Positions 1 to 8,101 of a DNA stretch of 64,000 nucleotides are shown piece after piece. The first letter of the stretch is position 1, and each line of letters starts with the position of its first letter. This stretch comes from Bacillus_BD sp963787345 (GTDB lineage Bacteria > Bacillota > Bacilli > Bacillales > Cytobacillaceae). The notes under the pieces were generated by a model. The model saw nothing but the letters and a program-made list of their open reading frames with translations. It was not told where the DNA came from and made no database searches. A program made the position numbers and the translations under genes. Location: contig CAWBCW010000011.1 in the NCBI GenBank assembly GCA_963787345.1, positions 372,001 through 436,000 of the forward strand, in the 5' to 3' direction.

Positions 1-144
1 CCCAATTAATACTCCAATGGAATATTGGGTAAATGGTGGTTGAAATAAATATGGTTTATCAATTGTTAGGTCAAAAGGGAGAACACCTTTAACTGAATCA
101 ATTGTACTATTTAAAATAGCGGTTATCTGTTTCGTAACAGTCAA
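1..144 (-). CDS. Partial gene, possibly CheX-like chemotaxis/phosphatase-fold protein
   Basis: Only the first 48 codons lie in the window and the gene runs off the left edge. The start is a TTG at 144 with a GGGGG ribosome binding site seven bases upstream. The residues begin LTVTKQITAILNSTIDSVKG, then a 'KPYLFQPPF' stretch. An N-terminal helix followed by a strand with 'KPxL' resembles the start of CheX/CheC-fold proteins, but this is a pattern impression from a short fragment. An unrelated small protein is equally possible. The coding frame itself is clear because of the ribosome binding site and uninterrupted reading. Confidence 0.45.
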   Translation of the reverse strand, partial: MTVTKQITAILNSTIDSVKGVLPFDLTIDKPYLFQPPFTQYSIGVLIG

Positions 145-293
145 TTTGATACCCCCAATACATGTCGATAATCCTTATTTTAGCATATTTTTATAGGTAA
201 AATGGATTAAATTTTGAGGAAATTGCAAAGGTTTGTAAAAAATCACTGTATTATTTAAAGAATTTAAAAAGTGTGACATTTTATTTTTTACTA

Positions 294-349
294 TTGAAAA
301 TAATTATCAATCATGGTAAAATTTTAATTGTAAATGATATTCATTATCA
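294..349 (+). promoter_or_regulatory. Sigma-A promoter flanked by two Fur boxes
   Basis: The sequence TTGAAA (294-299), a 17-base spacer and TAAAAT (317-322) form a sigma-A promoter. Two 7-1-7 Fur-box-like sites sit on it: TGAAAATAATTATCA at 295-309 overlaps the -35, and TGATATTCATTATCA at 335-349 lies just past the expected start of transcription. They are 40 bases apart, about four helical turns. The Bacillus Fur consensus is TGATAATNATTATCA, so each site differs from it at one position. This predicts iron-repressed transcription of the small gene at 377. Confidence 0.75.
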
Positions 350-376
350 TTAAAGGGATAAGGACGGTGGTTTAAG

Positions 377-475
377 ATGACAACGGTTTTGATCGGAGCA
401 ACTGTAGGCATTTACGCACTTATTATGAAACATGTATTAAATCATACAACAAAGCCACATTCTGTTCATAAGTAA
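377..475 (+). CDS. Fur-controlled 32-residue membrane micropeptide
   Basis: ATG at 377 follows GGACGGTGG, a plausible ribosome binding site, and opens a 32-codon frame. The protein has one hydrophobic segment (residues 4-17, VLIGATVGIYALIM) and then a basic, histidine-containing tail with three His and three Lys. It would be a single-pass or membrane-anchored peptide. It is the only gene between a two-Fur-box promoter and a strong terminator at 556-595, so it should be made under iron starvation. B. subtilis makes small Fur-regulated proteins (FbpA, FbpB, FbpC) that act with the sRNA FsrA, but I do not see sequence identity to them. Function is unknown. The transcript could also act as an RNA. 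Confidence 0.55.
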   Translation: MTTVLIGATVGIYALIMKHVLNHTTKPHSVHK

Positions 476-555
476 TTATTGTTAACCTTTTGGAAAACGT
501 TTGCAAGTCCTATGAGGAAAGGATGATGGCTCATTGCCTAAAATTAGAATTCCAT

Positions 556-595
556 AAAAAAGCCGAGATCACAGTAGATGAACTCGGCTTTTTTA
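556..595. terminator. Bidirectional terminator (micropeptide / mrp operon)
   Basis: AAAAAAGCCGAG pairs with CTCGGCTTTTTT around a 15-base loop. It has T-runs on both strands, so it can end both the + strand micropeptide transcript and the - strand mrp operon. Confidence 0.85.
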
Positions 596-614
596 GTACT
601 ATTATGTTATCACA

Positions 615-992
615 CTATGAGTCGCTATGTTCAGAGCGTATGGATTTTTCTGTAAAGTAAGTCTCTAAGTCGTCTTTTACACTAATATCCGCCATTTCTG
701 CATCTGAACGGTAAGCAGAACGACAAATCATATGAGCGGAGACAGGTGCAGTTAAAAATACGAAAAAGATTCCTAGCAATAGACGGATACTAATATATTC
801 TTCTGTTAGTAGAAAAAAAACAAACGTCCCTACTAATGTACATAATACCCCTAATGTAGAACTTTTCGATGCCGCATGTGCTCTTGTGTATACGTCAGGC
901 AAACGATTGATTCCGATTGCACTTAATAGACTAAAGATTGTTCCAACTAGAATTAATCCTCCTACAATCGCTTCACTTACTGTTACGCTCAA
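615..992 (-). CDS. mrpG: Na+/H+ antiporter subunit G (MrpG/MnhG)
   Basis: Last gene of the Mrp operon. It encodes a small three-helix membrane subunit of the Na+/H+ antiporter; the MnhG family signature is the segment INRLPDVYTRAHAASKSSTLG. I chose the TTG at 992, preceded by AGAGGTG with six bases of spacing. This gives 125 residues, the family's usual length. A longer frame open to 1040 would overlap mrpF by 68 bases. The 20-base overlap with mrpF implies translational coupling. Confidence 0.9.
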   Translation of the reverse strand: MSVTVSEAIVGGLILVGTIFSLLSAIGINRLPDVYTRAHAASKSSTLGVLCTLVGTFVFFLLTEEYISIRLLLGIFFVFLTAPVSAHMICRSAYRSDAEMADISVKDDLETYFTEKSIRSEHSDS

Positions 993-1254
993 TGACGACA
1001 CCTCTTTCAACGTATCTGGCAAATGCAATCGTTCCAACAAATGACAGGATTCCTACTAATAAAATAACATCTAAAAACGCATGTGTATCTAAAATAATTG
1101 AAAATATAGCTATACCTGCAATTAAAAGAATCCCGATAAAATCTAATGCTTGTACACGATCGGCAGTGGAAGGACCTTTGATGACGCGATAAATACCAGC
1201 TAAGATCGAAAGGCTTAAAAGCACTAGAGAGATAATTAAAATCATTTTAAACAT
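973..1254 (-). CDS. mrpF: Na+/H+ antiporter subunit F (MrpF/MnhF)
   Basis: 93-residue, three-helix membrane subunit. It carries the family hallmark RVIKGPSTADRVQALDFIG near residues 23-41, where the charged Asp sits between helices. Known Mrp complexes need all seven subunits for Na+ extrusion and pH homeostasis. It overlaps mrpE by 8 bases and mrpG by 20 bases, which supports one polycistronic message. Confidence 0.93.
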   Translation of the reverse strand: MFKMILIISLVLLSLSILAGIYRVIKGPSTADRVQALDFIGILLIAGIAIFSIILDTHAFLDVILLVGILSFVGTIAFARYVERGVVIERNSK

Positions 1255-1729
1255 AACGCGTCACATCCTTTATCGCTTTTTCAAAAACTTTCGTTGATTT
1301 AATAACTGCATCACTTGATTCTGGAATATCGAGTGCATGTATATATAATGTTTTTCCATCGGGTGTTATTTCCATTACGACTGAACCAGGAGTTAAGGTT
1401 AATAAAAGCGAGAGTAGAGCTACTTCTGTGTCCGTTTCTAGTTCTGTATTCATTTTGAAAATGCCTGGTGTAATGTCTAGTTTTGGTTTCATAATTTGAC
1501 GTACGACAAGAACACTGGAAGAGATGAGCTCACTAATAAAAACAATCATTAATTTTATGACCGCTAAAAGCGTAATTAAATAATAACGTTCTTTGTAAAA
1601 GCGCCGCATGCTGAATAATATAAAAAGCCCTACTAAATATCCTCCTAAAAAGGAAATAAAGTTCCATGAATCCTGCAAAAACATCCATAAAAAAGCAATT
1701 AATAGATTAATTAATAATTGTACGGGCAA
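1247..1729 (-). CDS. mrpE: Na+/H+ antiporter subunit E (MrpE/MnhE)
   Basis: 160 residues with two or three N-terminal membrane helices and a cytoplasmic tail containing the family motif LLTLTPGSVVMEI. The start is a TTG at 1729 with an AAAGGGG site upstream. MrpE is the most divergent Mrp subunit; it stabilises the complex and is needed for full antiport in B. subtilis. It sits between mrpD and mrpF as usual. Confidence 0.92.
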   Translation of the reverse strand: MPVQLLINLLIAFLWMFLQDSWNFISFLGGYLVGLFILFSMRRFYKERYYLITLLAVIKLMIVFISELISSSVLVVRQIMKPKLDITPGIFKMNTELETDTEVALLSLLLTLTPGSVVMEITPDGKTLYIHALDIPESSDAVIKSTKVFEKAIKDVTRYV

Positions 1730-1758
1730 TAGAATCCGCCCCTTTCACTAAGTAAATA

Positions 1759-3249
1759 TTATGGTGTAGGTTTATTTCCAAAAACAGCATCAATATAAAA
1801 GTCCGGATTAGCTAAGCCTTCTGCTGCTAATTGAATATATCCAATTATGCCTTCTGCACCTAGACCAAGAGTAATCGTTGCTGCCGTCAACAGGACAAGT
1901 GGGAAGATAATCCCTTTTGTTGTTCCTTTTTCCATTTCCGTACTTAGGGTTGTTTCTCCCCAAAATACAGTCATAAAAATTTTCATCACAGAATACAAAA
2001 CCATTAAACTTGTGATAATTCCTGCTGCACCCAGCCAGAAATAATCGGCCTCAAATGTTCCTCTCGTAATAAAGACTTTTCCAAGAAAACCGCTTAACGG
2101 AGGAATCCCTGAAATCGACAGAACAGCTGCAAAGAACATCCAGCCTAAATAAGGATGGTTGCGAATCAATCCGCTTATTTCTTTCAGCTTGCTTGTACCT
2201 GTAAGATAGATAACTGTACCGCCAATAAGAAAGAGCAATGCTTTAATAATCATATCGTGAATGAGGTAATAAATAGAACCGAGATAGCCATTAAATGTAA
2301 ATGACGCTAAGCCAGCAAGCATTAATCCTGCTCCAATAATGACGTTGTAGGTGAGAATCTTTTTGATATCCCAATAGGCAACAGCTCCAATTGCACCTAA
2401 GACCATCGTTAAAGCTGCTAAAATACCGATAAATAGATGGGTAATCTCTGGTTGATGATAGAACACGAGTGTGAACATCCGAAAAATCGCATAGATTCCG
2501 ACTTTAGTGAGCAGAGCTGCAAAAACCGCTGCAATGGCAGTAGGCGGAGCGCTATAAGATCCTGGTAACCATTGGAATAAGAATAGCCCCGCTTTAATTC
2601 CAAATACGATTAAAAAGAGTAATGCAACGGTTGTAAGCAGGCCGTTTTGTCCGACTTCTGCAATTCGAATTGAGAGATGTGCCAAATTCAAAGTACCAGT
2701 TATCGAGTAAAGGTATGCAATCGCTACAAGGAAAAAGAATGATGATACGACATTTACTAGTACGTATTTAATTGATTCACCTAATTGGACTTTCGAGCCT
2801 CCAAGGGTAATTAATACGTAGGATGCAAGTAACATTAATTCAAAACAAACGTACAGGTTAAAAATGTCACCCGTTAAAAAGGAGCCGTTTACTCCTGTGA
2901 TTAAAAATAAGAACAACGGATAGAAATAAAATAATTCACGTTCCCGGCCAATCGTACGAAAAGCATATAAAAGGCAGCAAAGGGCAACGAAACTAGTTGA
3001 TAACAGTAACAGGGCAGAAAACATATCTGCTGCCATGACAATTCCGTATGGTGCTTGCCAGCCTCCCAATGCTAATGTTTGCACACCCTCGGATTTGATT
3101 TGATTCATCAAAAGCCAAGAGACAAGCCCTGTTGCTAAAAATGTTAAACTGCTGAGAACTCTTTGCAATAAAATGTTCTTTCGAAATAAAATTAAAATCA
3201 TGCCCACGAAAAGTGGGATCAATACCGGCATTACGACTAAATTATTCAT
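1759..3249 (-). CDS. mrpD: Na+/H+ antiporter subunit D (MrpD/MnhD)
   Basis: About 496 residues with some 14 membrane helices and the proton-translocating NADH-quinone oxidoreductase M/N (Nuo) domain. Conserved features visible are the helix with CFELMLLASYVL (the essential Glu), the KAGLFLFQWLPGSYSAPPTAIAA loop region and the discontinuous helix with LIHDMIIKALLF. The second of two in-frame ATGs (3249) has better spacing (8 bases) from AAGGGG than the first (3255). It overlaps mrpC by a few bases. Confidence 0.93.
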   Translation of the reverse strand: MNNLVVMPVLIPLFVGMILILFRKNILLQRVLSSLTFLATGLVSWLLMNQIKSEGVQTLALGGWQAPYGIVMAADMFSALLLLSTSFVALCCLLYAFRTIGRERELFYFYPLFLFLITGVNGSFLTGDIFNLYVCFELMLLASYVLITLGGSKVQLGESIKYVLVNVVSSFFFLVAIAYLYSITGTLNLAHLSIRIAEVGQNGLLTTVALLFLIVFGIKAGLFLFQWLPGSYSAPPTAIAAVFAALLTKVGIYAIFRMFTLVFYHQPEITHLFIGILAALTMVLGAIGAVAYWDIKKILTYNVIIGAGLMLAGLASFTFNGYLGSIYYLIHDMIIKALLFLIGGTVIYLTGTSKLKEISGLIRNHPYLGWMFFAAVLSISGIPPLSGFLGKVFITRGTFEADYFWLGAAGIITSLMVLYSVMKIFMTVFWGETTLSTEMEKGTTKGIIFPLVLLTAATITLGLGAEGIIGYIQLAAEGLANPDFYIDAVFGNKPTP

Positions 3250-3583
3250 CTTCATTTCCCCTTAATAGCTCTAAATCATCTGTGCCATACACCTTATAAA
3301 CTTTGTAACTTAGAACTAATAAAAAGGCTGTTACGGCAAAGTTTATGACAATGGCGGTTAAGATTAATGCCTGTGGGATGGCATCTGTAAAAATATGAAC
3401 TTTTTCGCTTAGTAATGGGGGAGCTCCTGTTTTTAATCCGCCCATCGTCATAATAAGTAAATTGATCCCATGACTTATTATGGCGGAACCGAAAATAATA
3501 CGCAGTAAATTTTTTGAAAGCATTAAGTACGTTCCAATGGCAAAAAACAAACCAACAATTATTGACATAACCGTTTCCATCAT
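3242..3583 (-). CDS. mrpC: Na+/H+ antiporter subunit C (MrpC/MnhC)
   Basis: 113-residue NuoK-like subunit with three membrane helices (the family motif includes FGSAIISHGINLLIMTMGG). The ATG overlaps the mrpB stop as ATGA, a classic coupling arrangement. NuoK-type subunits contribute a proton path next to MrpA and MrpD. Confidence 0.93.
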   Translation of the reverse strand: MMETVMSIIVGLFFAIGTYLMLSKNLLRIIFGSAIISHGINLLIMTMGGLKTGAPPLLSEKVHIFTDAIPQALILTAIVINFAVTAFLLVLSYKVYKVYGTDDLELLRGNEDE

Positions 3584-4005
3584 GGGCGATCATCACTTAT
3601 CGATAGAATGATGGTAACGGCAGTACCAATTACAGCTAAGGCAACACCTATATCAAAAAGAACGGCTGTTGCAAGTTCTGTTTCTCCGAAAACCGGAATG
3701 TTAAAGTACCCGAAGGCTTGAGTTAAAAAGGACTGATCGAACAGAAGACTTCCCATACCTGTTAGGATTGCGATCAATACACCAACTGCTGCGACATTTT
3801 TAAAATCGAAGGGAATATTATTTTTAATCGTTTCGATATCAAATGCTAGAAATAAAAGGGTAATACCGGAAGCAGCACTTAGTCCTCCGATAAATCCTCC
3901 GCCAGGATTATGATGTCCCCCATAAAATAAATAAATCGCAAAGGTAAAAATGATAAGGGCTGCCACTTTGACAACCGTATGCAAAATTACATCATTTGGT
4001 TTCAT
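3580..4005 (-). CDS. mrpB: Na+/H+ antiporter subunit B (MrpB/MnhB)
   Basis: 141 residues, four membrane helices, with the MnhB hallmark YGGHHNPGGGFIGGL near residues 28-42. It overlaps the 3' end of mrpA by 14 bases and mrpC by 4 bases. Length and order match the B. subtilis mrpABCDEFG operon. Confidence 0.95.
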   Translation of the reverse strand: MKPNDVILHTVVKVAALIIFTFAIYLFYGGHHNPGGGFIGGLSAASGITLLFLAFDIETIKNNIPFDFKNVAAVGVLIAILTGMGSLLFDQSFLTQAFGYFNIPVFGETELATAVLFDIGVALAVIGTAVTIILSISDDRP

Positions 4006-6400
4006 TTTTATCCCTCCCTGAAAGTTGTAATTTAATTAACGTATAAACACCTAAACCAGCGATGGTTAATACAGAGATTTCTAACATCGTATCAAAACCG
4101 CGGAAATCCACTAATATCGCGTTGACAATGTTTTTAGCACCGGCAAGTTCATAGGCATTTTCAAAATAACCGCTAATCGAGTCTAACAATTTATAGCCAT
4201 TTGCGGATAGAGCAATAAGTGTTACCGTCAATCCGACGCCGATAGAAACCAATAAGTTCGTCAGTTTAAAACGAATCGTCCCTAAGTGTTTCCCGAATCG
4301 TGGTAAGTGATAGAAACATAGTAAGAATAAAGCGGTCGTGACGGTTTCTACAACAAATTGTGTCAGTGCTAAGTCAGGTGCACGGAATATAACAAAGAAC
4401 ATCGAAACGAGATAGCCAAGGGCTCCCACAGAAATTAACGAGACCATTCTTGATTTTGCAAAGAGAACTGAAATGGCTGAAAAAACTGCAGCGATAATGA
4501 TCCCCCATTCATAAAAGGAAATGGGTGCATCCTTTGAAGTATCGAAAACCAATGCATTTAAAAGGACACTAGAGCTCATTAAGGTGATGACGATAAAGGC
4601 TAAAATATAGATTAAGTAAGTGCGGAGCGAACCGTTCATATACTTATTTGTTATTTTTCTAAAGGCAGACTCTGATTTATCAAGCCCTTCATTATATAGA
4701 TTATTTAATGTAATGACTCCAGGATAAAACCGGTATATCCCAATCCATTTAGGAAGAAAGCGATACAGCAGCAAACCTGTGATGACAACTCCTATTGTCA
4801 TCATTAATTCTGGTGAAAACCACCCATGCCAAGCACTGATTATAATATTGCCATCCCCAATTGCAGGCAAAATAGCTGAATAAGCAGGTGCAATTAAATA
4901 TTTTCCTAAAATATTTGGAAAAAAGAACATTAGAATAACAAGCGCAGCTAAAATAGCCGGAGGGACTAGCATCCCGATCGGTGGCTCATGTGCACTTTTA
5001 TCCAATTTAGCTGCATTATGTTTCCCCATAAAGGGTTTAAGAACAAGAATCATACAGTAGATAAATGTAAATACACTAGCTATCCAAGCAATTACTGGAA
5101 ACAGGATTCCTATTGAATCCATATTAAACACATTCAAATTTGTAATATTTAACATAGCAGTAAAGAACATTTCTTTACTTAAGAATCCATTAAATGGCGG
5201 AAGACCTGCCATCGAAAAACTTCCAATTAAAGCAAGAGTAAAGGTAATTGGCATTACATGTACAAGACCACGTAATTTCCGAATATCCCGTGTACCAGTT
5301 TCATGGTCAATAATTCCGACAACCATAAAAAGGGCTCCCTTAAAGGTCGAATGGTTGACTAAATGGAAGATTGCTGCAAATATGGCCATTGAATAAAGAG
5401 CTACTTGTTCTCCATTTCCAAAATACATCGCGGCCGAACCGACACCTAAGAGACTCATGATTAATCCGAGCTGACTGATCGTTGAATAAGCGAGCAGCGC
5501 TTTCAAATCGGTTTGTTTCACAGCATTAATCGAACCGTATAACAATGTAATGAGTCCAACTCCTGACACTAACCAAAACCAAATTTCACTTCCTCCAAAA
5601 ACAGGAGTAAAACGGGCAACTAAATAAATACCAGCTTTTACCATTGTTGCTGAATGAAGGTAGGCACTGATTGGGGTAGGGGCTTCCATTGCATCGGGCA
5701 GCCAGATACTAAAAGGAAACTGGGCTGACTTTGTAAAAGCACCTAAAAGAATGGTGACCATCGCAGGAATAAATAACGAATCCATTTTCAATTGGTCAAC
5801 TGAGGTCAATATTTCCCGGATACTATATGTGCCGCTCATCATGGACAGCATGATAAAACCAGTTAACATTACTAGTCCGCCAAAGACAGTAATGAGTAGC
5901 GCTTTCTGTGCTCCATATCGAGATTGTTTACGCTGAAACCAATAAGCAATGAGTAAAAAGGAAGAAATACTTGTTAACTCCCAAAAAACATAAAGAACTA
6001 GAATATGATCGGAGAAAACAACCCCGAGCATGGCGCCCATGAATAAACATAAGTAAACATAAAAATTATGCAGGGCTTCCCGTTCTTTCGACATATAATA
6101 GATAGAATAAAGGATCACAAGTGCTCCGATTCCTGTAATAATCAACCCGAAAATTAGCGATAACCCATCTAAATAGGCTGTGAAATTGATATCCAACGAA
6201 GGAATCCAGGAGAAAGTGTATGAAAAGGATTCACCATTGGAGATAGTGGTAATATAGGTTGATAAATAAGTAAAGATTAGAATGGGGATCGGCAAGACGA
6301 GCCACCCAATATGGAGTTTTTGATTAAATAGTTTGTACAGCAAAGGTACAATTATGGCAAACGCAAACGGGATGAAAATCATGATATGTAACCAAGACAT
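3992..6400 (-). CDS. mrpA: Na+/H+ antiporter subunit A (MrpA/MnhA)
   Basis: First gene of the operon: 802 residues, about 20 membrane helices. The N-terminal two thirds is a NuoL-like proton-transporting domain; the Glu in LYVFWELTSISSFLLIAYW (around residue 140) and the Lys in the GAFTKSAQFPFSIWLPDAM helix are the expected functional residues. The C-terminal part (after about residue 620) is the MrpA-specific region next to MrpB. The ATG at 6400 follows AGGAGGGAAACTGA. Transcription presumably starts in the 6401-6507 interval shared with the divergent Usp gene. Confidence 0.95.
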   Translation of the reverse strand: MSWLHIMIFIPFAFAIIVPLLYKLFNQKLHIGWLVLPIPILIFTYLSTYITTISNGESFSYTFSWIPSLDINFTAYLDGLSLIFGLIITGIGALVILYSIYYMSKEREALHNFYVYLCLFMGAMLGVVFSDHILVLYVFWELTSISSFLLIAYWFQRKQSRYGAQKALLITVFGGLVMLTGFIMLSMMSGTYSIREILTSVDQLKMDSLFIPAMVTILLGAFTKSAQFPFSIWLPDAMEAPTPISAYLHSATMVKAGIYLVARFTPVFGGSEIWFWLVSGVGLITLLYGSINAVKQTDLKALLAYSTISQLGLIMSLLGVGSAAMYFGNGEQVALYSMAIFAAIFHLVNHSTFKGALFMVVGIIDHETGTRDIRKLRGLVHVMPITFTLALIGSFSMAGLPPFNGFLSKEMFFTAMLNITNLNVFNMDSIGILFPVIAWIASVFTFIYCMILVLKPFMGKHNAAKLDKSAHEPPIGMLVPPAILAALVILMFFFPNILGKYLIAPAYSAILPAIGDGNIIISAWHGWFSPELMMTIGVVITGLLLYRFLPKWIGIYRFYPGVITLNNLYNEGLDKSESAFRKITNKYMNGSLRTYLIYILAFIVITLMSSSVLLNALVFDTSKDAPISFYEWGIIIAAVFSAISVLFAKSRMVSLISVGALGYLVSMFFVIFRAPDLALTQFVVETVTTALFLLCFYHLPRFGKHLGTIRFKLTNLLVSIGVGLTVTLIALSANGYKLLDSISGYFENAYELAGAKNIVNAILVDFRGFDTMLEISVLTIAGLGVYTLIKLQLSGRDKNETK

Positions 6401-6470
6401 TCAGTTTCCCTCCTTTATTAAAAATAGTTTAGAATAATCGATTCAGAATCATGCATATCATAAGTATTCC

Positions 6471-6510
6471 CAATCCTGAAGTTAAAATGAAATTAACTTC
6501 AAAAGGATTG
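6471..6510. promoter_or_regulatory. Long imperfect inverted repeat in divergent promoter region
   Basis: TGAAGTTAA (6477-6485) and TTAACTTCA (6493-6501) form a perfect 9-bp inverted repeat around a 7-base centre. It is extended outward by CAATCC (6471-6476) and GGATTG (6505-6510) across a 3-base bulge. It lies between mrpA and the divergent Usp gene and overlaps the -35 of the latter, so it may be an operator for either. No regulator is identified. Confidence 0.4.
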
Positions 6511-6536
6511 ACTGAAAAAGTGGCATAAGTTATAGT
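6508..6536 (+). promoter_or_regulatory. Sigma-A promoter of the Usp-like gene
   Basis: TTGACT (6508-6513), 17-base spacer, TATAGT (6531-6536). It reads toward the Usp-like gene whose ATG is 57 bases downstream. Confidence 0.65.
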
Positions 6537-6592
6537 CATACATAGCTTGATAGAGTAAATCTCTATTAGACATTTAATGAGGTGACAAAAAA

Positions 6593-7273
6593 ATGAAAAA
6601 AATAAAAGGTCGTATGGACGAAAGCATCCTCGTCTGTGTGTACTATGGACCAAATGGTGAACGATTAATTAAACGCGGTTGTAAAATTGCCAGTATGTTA
6701 GATTGTCCACTGTATATTTTAACCATTGATCCAATGCCTTTTGATGAAATGGATGCAGAAAAATCATTCTATATTAGCAGTTGGAAAGAGCTCGCTGAAC
6801 AGCATAATGTTGAAGAGTTTATTATAAAAGATAATGATAAACGTCCCATCTCAAAAGTAATTGCCGAAGTTGCAAGAGAAAAGCATATTACACAAATCGT
6901 GCTTGGCCAAACAGCCCAAAGCCGTTGGGAACAAATGACAAAAGGCTCCATTATTAACACATTACTACAAGAAATTCCATTTGTTGATCTTCATATTATT
7001 TCTGTTTCACGTTCAGTCAGAGATCAAGAAGGTCATTTTGAAAAAGGCTGCCGTGCATACTTAGTGAAGGAAAAGGATCAATATCGTATCCAATTCACTC
7101 ATTCTAAAGCAGCAGAATACGAGGGGATTTTCTTTAAAGAGCAAGGCACAGATTTTAATAATGGATTATTTAAATTTATGAAAAATAGAGAAACCCTATA
7201 TGTTCAAGTGATCGAGGACTATGTTAAAGATTTTACGAATGTTGACATTACCGATTCGATTGATGAGATTTAA
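6593..7273 (+). CDS. UspA-domain protein (KdpD-Usp-like)
   Basis: 226 residues. Residues about 10-130 form a universal-stress-protein fold like the Usp domain found inside KdpD sensor kinases: ILVCVYYGPNGERLIKRG at the first strand and helix, and IVLGQTAQSRWEQMTKGS, which resembles the KdpD-type Usp G-x2-G-x9-G[S/T] nucleotide loop in degenerate form. The remaining ~90 residues carry no domain I recognise. There is no transmembrane segment and no kinase domain, so it is a free-standing soluble Usp protein. It is divergent from the mrp operon and has its own promoter; GAGGTGACAAAAAA precedes the ATG. A link to ion stress is inference from the neighbour only. Confidence 0.7.
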   Translation: MKKIKGRMDESILVCVYYGPNGERLIKRGCKIASMLDCPLYILTIDPMPFDEMDAEKSFYISSWKELAEQHNVEEFIIKDNDKRPISKVIAEVAREKHITQIVLGQTAQSRWEQMTKGSIINTLLQEIPFVDLHIISVSRSVRDQEGHFEKGCRAYLVKEKDQYRIQFTHSKAAEYEGIFFKEQGTDFNNGLFKFMKNRETLYVQVIEDYVKDFTNVDITDSIDEI

Positions 7274-7288
7274 TACATTTCTGAGGAC

Positions 7289-7319
7289 CTCCTGTGCGAA
7301 TAGCATGGGAGTTTTTTTA
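7289..7319 (+). terminator. Terminator after Usp-like gene
   Basis: CTCCTGTGC and GCATGGGAG form a nine-pair stem (two G-U pairs) with a GAATA loop, followed by seven T. The T-run touches the stop end of the convergent recombinase gene. Confidence 0.8.
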
Positions 7320-7880
7320 TAAATTAACGTCAACTCTAATCAAATGCTTTTCATTCTTGTCAATCCCGATATAACGCAACGTTTCAGTTGGTGATTGATG
7401 ATGCAAAATGTCCATAATGATTGAAACAGCAATTCCTTTCCGGTATGCATGATAGCCAAATGTTTTCCTTAATGTATGTGTCCCGATTCTCCCTGTAATC
7501 CCTGCTAACTTTGCCGCTTGATTAATAATGCGATAGGCTTGTTGACGTGTAATCGGTTGATTATTCTTCTTGGATTTAAATAAATAATCAGATTGTCTTA
7601 GGTCTGAGAAGGCTAAGTAATTCTTTAAGACTTTCTCCACTTGATGGTTTAAATAGAATTCTTGAATTTCCCCGCTTTTTTCTTTCGTTAATATCAAAAA
7701 CTCTTTCATTTCTTCTCCAGTCCATACATCCTCTACTTGTAAAAAAAGTAAATGACTAAGACTTATGCCCGTATTAATTCCTAGGCTAAATAGGAGTAAA
7801 TCCCGATATGACTGTTTCTGCAAAATAATCTTCATGGCATTGATTTGTTCAACATTTTTAATGGGGTCCACATATTCCAT
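7317..7880 (-). CDS. Short tyrosine recombinase/integrase-like protein, first catalytic Arg missing
   Basis: 187 residues, starting at the ATG at 7880 behind AAGGAGG (spacing 8); the frame is open further upstream but without a start signal. It is a stand-alone catalytic domain of the phage-integrase family with no core-binding arm. HTLRKTFGYH gives the His-x-x-Arg box, LHHQSP the second His and TLRYIGI the nucleophile Tyr. The usual 'G-L-R-I-S' box around residue 46 reads G-I-S-L-S, so catalytic Arg I is a Ser (codon AGT). Bacillus genomes carry a common family of such short recombinases near core genes. It may be inactive or have diverged in function. No attachment sites or other mobile genes are near. 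Confidence 0.8.
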   Translation of the reverse strand: MEYVDPIKNVEQINAMKIILQKQSYRDLLLFSLGINTGISLSHLLFLQVEDVWTGEEMKEFLILTKEKSGEIQEFYLNHQVEKVLKNYLAFSDLRQSDYLFKSKKNNQPITRQQAYRIINQAAKLAGITGRIGTHTLRKTFGYHAYRKGIAVSIIMDILHHQSPTETLRYIGIDKNEKHLIRVDVNL

Positions 7881-8101
7881 TCGGAATATCCTCCTTAGTG
7901 CTTTAATGTAACATAAATAAATTTTATCAGAAGTTATGTAACATGACAACTTACAGGTTTTCTTTTTTTAAAAAAATTTTCTCATGTATAAGAATAGACG
8001 AATGAGATTATTTTAATTAAACACACAGTTTTTTCAGTAGGAAATATTCAGAAAATAGTTTAAAATATTAGTATATTGAAAAAACAAGGGGATAAAAGCT
8101 T

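Noticed and set aside
476..660. Open frame starting near 520 (MAHCLKLEFHKK...) after the micropeptide
   Set aside because: It runs through the strong terminator and into the antisense of mrpG; coding is unlikely despite a fair ribosome binding site.
938..1192. Plus-strand open frame opposite mrpF/mrpG
   Set aside because: Antisense shadow of membrane-protein genes; no ribosome binding site and no family resemblance.
7317..8101. Prophage or integrative element around the recombinase
   Set aside because: No other phage or transfer genes, no direct repeats and no tRNA beside it; it looks like a lone chromosomal gene.
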